Part shown: piece after piece, positions 60,587-64,000 of the stretch
How positions within the stretch are numbered: position 1 is the stretch's first letter
Layout: each line of letters begins with the position of its first letter
NCBI RefSeq assembly: GCF_021184025.1
Contig: NZ_CP036537.1
Location: forward strand, 2,790,001-2,854,000
Direction: 5' to 3'
Length of the DNA stretch: 64,000 nucleotides
Source of the DNA: Rhodopseudomonas boonkerdii
Lineage (GTDB): Bacteria; Pseudomonadota; Alphaproteobacteria; Rhizobiales; Xanthobacteraceae
Notes under the pieces: model-generated
Database searches by the model: none
The model's input: only the letters and a program-made list of their open reading frames with translations
Told to the model about the DNA's origin: nothing
Program-made: the position numbers and the translations under genes

Positions 60587-61612
60587 ATGGCCGCAACGAA
60601 GAAAAGCGCTCCCGCAGGGCAGGCATCGAGCAATGACGGCAAAGCGTCACCGCCAGAGTTCACCCGTGATCAGGAGCTGCACGCGCTGCGCGACATGCTC
60701 TTGATCCGGCGCTTCGAGGAGAAGGCCGGCCAGCTCTACGGCATGGGTGCGATCGGCGGCTTCTGCCATCTTTATATCGGTCAGGAAGCCGTTGTCGTCG
60801 GTATGCAGATGGCGCTCAAATATGGTGACCAGATCATCACGGGGTACCGCGATCACGGTCACATGCTTGCTTGCGGCATGGACGCCAATGGCGTGATGGC
60901 CGAACTTACGGGGCGCCGCGGCGGCTACTCGAAAGGCAAGGGCGGCTCGATGCATATGTTCAGCCGCGAGAAACATTTCTACGGCGGCCACGGTATCGTC
61001 GGTGCGCAGGTCTCGCTCGGCACCGGCCTCGCATTCGCCAACCGCTATCGTGAGAACGACAACGTTTCGGTCGCTTACTTCGGCGATGGCGCATCGAACC
61101 AGGGACAGGTCTACGAGAGCTTCAACATGGCAGAGCTCTGGAAACTGCCTGTGATCTACGTCATCGAAAACAACCGCTACGCCATGGGCACCTCGGTGGT
61201 GCGCTCGTCGGCGCAGACCGATTTCTCCAAGCGCGGTGTGTCGTTCAACATTCCGGGCGAGCAGGTCGACGGCATGGATGTCCGCGCGGTGAAGGCTGCT
61301 GCCGACAAGGCCGTCGCCTGGTGCCGCGCCGGCAAGGGGCCGTACATTCTCGAAATGCAAACCTATCGCTATCGCGGCCACTCGATGTCCGATCCCGCGA
61401 AGTATCGTACGCGCGAGGAGGTCGAGAAGATCCGCCACGACCAGGATCCGATCGAGCAGGTGCGTAATCGCCTACTGGAGTTGAAGGTCAGCGAGCAGGA
61501 CCTGAAGGCGATCGACGCGGAAGTGCGCGAGATCGTCAATGCGTCAGCCGACTTCGCACAGAACGATCCCGAGCCGGATGCGTCCGAACTCTACACCGAC
61601 ATCTACCGCTAA
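60587..61612 (+). CDS. pdhA: pyruvate dehydrogenase E1 component, alpha subunit
   Basis: Thiamine-diphosphate-dependent subunit decarboxylating pyruvate; forms an alpha2beta2 E1 with PdhB. The 341-residue protein has [33 protein letters not shown], the ThDP motif [21 protein letters not shown], and [16 protein letters not shown] with phosphorylation-loop-like serines. The start [11 protein letters not shown] is typical. pdhB begins 34 nt downstream. Confidence 0.97.
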   Translation: MAATKKSAPAGQASSNDGKASPPEFTRDQELHALRDMLLIRRFEEKAGQLYGMGAIGGFCHLYIGQEAVVVGMQMALKYGDQIITGYRDHGHMLACGMDANGVMAELTGRRGGYSKGKGGSMHMFSREKHFYGGHGIVGAQVSLGTGLAFANRYRENDNVSVAYFGDGASNQGQVYESFNMAELWKLPVIYVIENNRYAMGTSVVRSSAQTDFSKRGVSFNIPGEQVDGMDVRAVKAAADKAVAWCRAGKGPYILEMQTYRYRGHSMSDPAKYRTREEVEKIRHDQDPIEQVRNRLLELKVSEQDLKAIDAEVREIVNASADFAQNDPEPDASELYTDIYR

Positions 61613-61646
61613 GAAGCGCGCAAGCAAGAAGCGATCCGGAGTTACT

Positions 61647-63062
61647 ATGGCAATTCAAGTGCTGATGCCCGCGCTGTCCCCCACGATGGAAAAGGGCAAC
61701 CTTTCGAAGTGGCTGAAGAAGGAAGGCGACACCATCAAGTCCGGCGACGTAATCGCCGAGATCGAGACCGACAAGGCGACGATGGAAGTCGAAGCGACCG
61801 ATGAAGGCACGCTCGGCAAGATCTTGGTGCCGGAAGGCACCGCCGATGTTGCGGTGAATACGCCGATCGCGACGATCGTTGCGGAAGGCGAAGATGCGAA
61901 TGCTGCAGCTGAGCCCGCCAAGCAGCAGAAGGCCGCGGAATCCGCGCCGCCCGCCGATCAGGCCAAGACGCCCGAAGCCAACACCGCCGCAGCGCCGCGC
62001 GAGGAACCGAAAGGCACCAAGACGCCCGAAGCGCCGAAGTTCGAGTTGTTGCCCGATCCGGATATTCCAGAGGGCACCGAGATGGTCACCATGACCATCC
62101 GCGAAGCGCTGCGTGACGCCATGGCGGAAGAAATGCGCCGCGACGGCGACGTGTTCGTGATGGGCGAGGAAGTCGCCGAATATCAGGGCGCCTACAAGGT
62201 CACCCAGGGCCTGCTGCAGGAATTCGGTGCCCGCCGCGTCATCGATACACCGATCACCGAGCACGGCTTTGCCGGCGTCGGCGTCGGTGCGGCCATGGCC
62301 GGCCTGAAGCCGATCGTCGAATTCATGACCTTCAACTTCGCGATGCAGGCAATCGACCAGATCATCAACTCCGCCGCCAAGACGCTGTATATGTCCGGCG
62401 GCCAGATGACCTGCCAGATGGTGTTCCGCGGCCCCAACGGCGCGGCTGCCCGCGTGGCCGCCCAGCACAGCCAGGACTATTCGGCCTGGTACTCGCAGAT
62501 CCCCGGCCTCAAGGTGATCGCGCCGTCGAATGCTGCCGATTACAAGGGCCTGCTCAAGGCTGCGATCCGCGATCCCAATCCGGTGATCTTCCTCGAGCAC
62601 GAAATGCTCTATGGCCAGACCGGCGAGGTGCCGAAGCTCGACGATTACGTGCTGCCGATCGGCAAGGCGAAGGTCGTGCGCGCCGGCAAGGATGTCACGC
62701 TGATCTCGTGGTCGCATGGCATGACCTACACGCTGAAGGCCGCCGAAGAACTCGCCAAGGAAGGCATCGAGGCGGAGGTGATCGACCTGCGCACGCTGCG
62801 TCCGCTCGACACTGAGACGATTATTGAGTCGGTGAAGAAGACTTCGCGTGCCGTCTGCATCGAGGAAGGCTGGCAGCAGAACGGCGTCGGCGCTGAAATC
62901 GCTGCGCGCATCATGGAAAACGCGTTCGACTACCTCGATGCGCCGGTCGCGCGCGTATCGGGCAAGGACGTGCCGATGCCTTACGCCGCCAACCTCGAAA
63001 AGCTCGCGCTGCCCTCGGTGGCCGAGGTCGTCGCTGCCGCCAAGGCCGTCTGCTATCGCTAA
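61647..63062 (+). CDS. pdhB: pyruvate dehydrogenase E1 component, beta subunit, with lipoyl domain
   Basis: Partner of PdhA. The 471-residue protein carries its own N-terminal lipoyl domain (residues 1-80, lipoylated Lys in [13 protein letters not shown]), a Pro/Ala/Glu-rich linker (to about 135) and the transketolase-like E1-beta body ([49 protein letters not shown]). A lipoyl domain on E1-beta is known in alphaproteobacteria such as Sinorhizobium and Zymomonas. The ATG at 61647 is chosen because the lipoyl domain starts there. Confidence 0.97.
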   Translation: MAIQVLMPALSPTMEKGNLSKWLKKEGDTIKSGDVIAEIETDKATMEVEATDEGTLGKILVPEGTADVAVNTPIATIVAEGEDANAAAEPAKQQKAAESAPPADQAKTPEANTAAAPREEPKGTKTPEAPKFELLPDPDIPEGTEMVTMTIREALRDAMAEEMRRDGDVFVMGEEVAEYQGAYKVTQGLLQEFGARRVIDTPITEHGFAGVGVGAAMAGLKPIVEFMTFNFAMQAIDQIINSAAKTLYMSGGQMTCQMVFRGPNGAAARVAAQHSQDYSAWYSQIPGLKVIAPSNAADYKGLLKAAIRDPNPVIFLEHEMLYGQTGEVPKLDDYVLPIGKAKVVRAGKDVTLISWSHGMTYTLKAAEELAKEGIEAEVIDLRTLRPLDTETIIESVKKTSRAVCIEEGWQQNGVGAEIAARIMENAFDYLDAPVARVSGKDVPMPYAANLEKLALPSVAEVVAAAKAVCYR

Positions 63063-63079
63063 CGCTTGAGGGAGCCGAC

Positions 63080-63385
63080 ATGGCCGGTCCGAAGGAACAA
63101 TCGCTGCCGCCGGATGTCGAGGGACGCGAGGACGCAACCGAAGTGTTGCGTGCCTTCGTCGTCGATGGCGGCTTGTCGATCGCGTTCATGCGCGCCTTCG
63201 AGGACCCGGAAATGTGGGGCCTGCTGCTGGTCGATATTGCGCGCCACGCTGCGCGCGCCTATGGGCGCGAGAGCGAATTCACCGAGGACGAGGCGCTGCG
63301 CCGCATCGTCGATATGTTCGAAGCCGAGATTGCTCGTCCGACCGACACGGGCGCCACCACGCCGCGGTCGCAACAAGGTCACTGA
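63080..63385 (+). CDS. DUF5076 domain protein
   Basis: The 101-residue protein has [20 protein letters not shown] and [18 protein letters not shown], resembling the DUF5076 family found inside pdh loci of Rhizobiales. The biochemical function is unknown. It lies 17 nt after pdhB and 2 nt before pdhC, so it should be co-expressed with the complex and might be a small regulator or assembly factor; this is inference from position only. Confidence 0.88.
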   Translation: MAGPKEQSLPPDVEGREDATEVLRAFVVDGGLSIAFMRAFEDPEMWGLLLVDIARHAARAYGRESEFTEDEALRRIVDMFEAEIARPTDTGATTPRSQQGH

Positions 63386-63387
63386 CA

Positions 63388-64000
63388 ATGCCGATTAACA
63401 TTCTGATGCCTGCGCTGTCGCCCACGATGGAGAAAGGCAATCTTGCCAAGTGGCTCAAGAAGGAGGGCGACGCGGTCAAGTCCGGCGACGTGATTGCGGA
63501 GATCGAGACCGACAAGGCGACGATGGAGGTCGAAGCCGTCGACGAAGGCACGATCGCAAAGATCCTGGTTCCGGAAGGAACGGCGGACGTGCCGGTGAAC
63601 GATGTCATCGCAATCCTCGCTGCCGATGGCGAGGACGTGAAGGCTGCGGCGAGCGGCGGCGGTGCGTCGAAGCCGGAAGCCAAGACTGAGGCCAAGCCGG
63701 AGCCCAAGGCGGAAGCGAAATCCGAAGCGAAGCCGGAGCCAAGGGCCGAGGCGAAGCAGGAGGCGCCGAAGCCCGCTGCTGCGCCAGCTCAAACTGCTGC
63801 AGCCAGCAACGGTGTGCGCGTATTCTCGTCACCGCTGGCACGTCGCCTCGCCAAGGAGGCCGGCATCGAGCTTGGCCGCATCAACGGCACCGGTCCGCGT
63901 GGTCGTGTGGTCGCGGCGGACGTCGAGAAGGCGAAGACAGGCGGCGCGTTGAAGGCGCCGCCTGCAGGCGCCGCTGCTGCGACTGGCGCAGTCGGTGCGC
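63388..64000 (+). CDS. pdhC: dihydrolipoamide acetyltransferase (E2 of pyruvate dehydrogenase), 5' part
   Basis: Core acetyltransferase of the complex; only the first 204 codons are in the window. The N-terminal lipoyl domain (1-80, Lys in [13 protein letters not shown]) is nearly identical to that of PdhB. A low-complexity Lys/Glu/Ala/Pro linker spans about 90-145, followed by the peripheral-subunit-binding domain ([20 protein letters not shown]...[15 protein letters not shown]). The catalytic domain lies beyond the window edge. Confidence 0.96.
   Translation, partial: MPINILMPALSPTMEKGNLAKWLKKEGDAVKSGDVIAEIETDKATMEVEAVDEGTIAKILVPEGTADVPVNDVIAILAADGEDVKAAASGGGASKPEAKTEAKPEPKAEAKSEAKPEPRAEAKQEAPKPAAAPAQTAAASNGVRVFSSPLARRLAKEAGIELGRINGTGPRGRVVAADVEKAKTGGALKAPPAGAAAATGAVGA

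Noticed and set aside
60325..60663. Minus-strand frame in the ftsB-pdhA gap
   Set aside because: It runs into the pdhA start, shows no family similarity and no ribosome site.

Overview
The window is high-GC alphaproteobacterial chromosome. Its gene order and protein features point to Rhizobiales, most likely the Bradyrhizobium / Rhodopseudomonas / Afipia / Tardiphaga group (Nitrobacteraceae). The evidence is the dnaE-rpsB-tsf-pyrH-frr-uppS-cdsA-dxr-rseP-bamA-lpxD-fabZ-lpxA-lpxI-lpxB backbone, an rpsB with a long C-terminal extension, an E1-beta subunit with its own lipoyl domain, a GTTC-N7-GTTC SOS box in front of lexA, and palindromic intergenic repeats of the kind scattered through those genomes. 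I cannot name the species. No rRNA, tRNA, CRISPR array, IS element, prophage or replication origin was seen.

Layout. (1) 1-19287: one long co-directional housekeeping block. It covers replication (dnaE), translation (rpsB, tsf, frr), UMP kinase, then isoprenoid, phospholipid and envelope genes (uppS, cdsA, dxr, rseP, bamA) and the lipid A set lpxD-fabZ-lpxA-lpxI-lpxB, ending with a guanine-deaminase-like enzyme. Many genes overlap by 4 nt or sit within about 40 nt. (2) 19475-24222: gltA and gltX on the minus strand, divergent from glnS. (3) 24312-31831: comEC convergent with lexA, then a GNAT acetyltransferase coupled to a large Lys/Arg/Orn decarboxylase, then moeA. (4) 31948-34843: an accessory stretch with a hypothetical protein, the cobalt transporter pair cbtB-cbtA, a YihX-like HAD phosphatase, a small membrane ORF and an H-NS-family protein. 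(5) 34844-42672: moaC-trpC-trpD and a PpiD-like foldase (minus), then tpiA, secG and pyrG (plus).

(6) 42673-49492 is the most unusual part. It has a class-C beta-lactamase-fold serine hydrolase, an acetylpolyamine amidohydrolase/HDAC-like enzyme, a brnT-brnA toxin-antitoxin locus whose toxin gene is decayed, and a tight two-gene unit of a Sec-exported PAAR-repeat protein and a 901-residue exported TPR-CHAT protease-like protein. A divergent NIPSNAP-family gene follows. The PAAR/CHAT unit is my main candidate for an undescribed system. (7) 49634-53812: kdsA, an MFS transporter, a Nudix C-terminal remnant, queF and eno. (8) 53950-59930: accessory enzymes (secreted hydrolase, membrane hydrolase with a Cys in the nucleophile elbow, ICMT-like methyltransferase, MDR dehydrogenase, MFS exporter, FMN reductase). 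(9) 59996-64000: ftsB, then the pyruvate dehydrogenase genes pdhA, pdhB, a DUF5076 gene and the 5' part of pdhC, which runs off the window.

The window reads as conserved backbone blocks (lipid A, trp/mo-cofactor, pyrG-kdsA-eno-ftsB-pdh) split by accessory insertions. Decayed genes (brnT, Nudix) and palindromic repeats lie within or beside those insertions.
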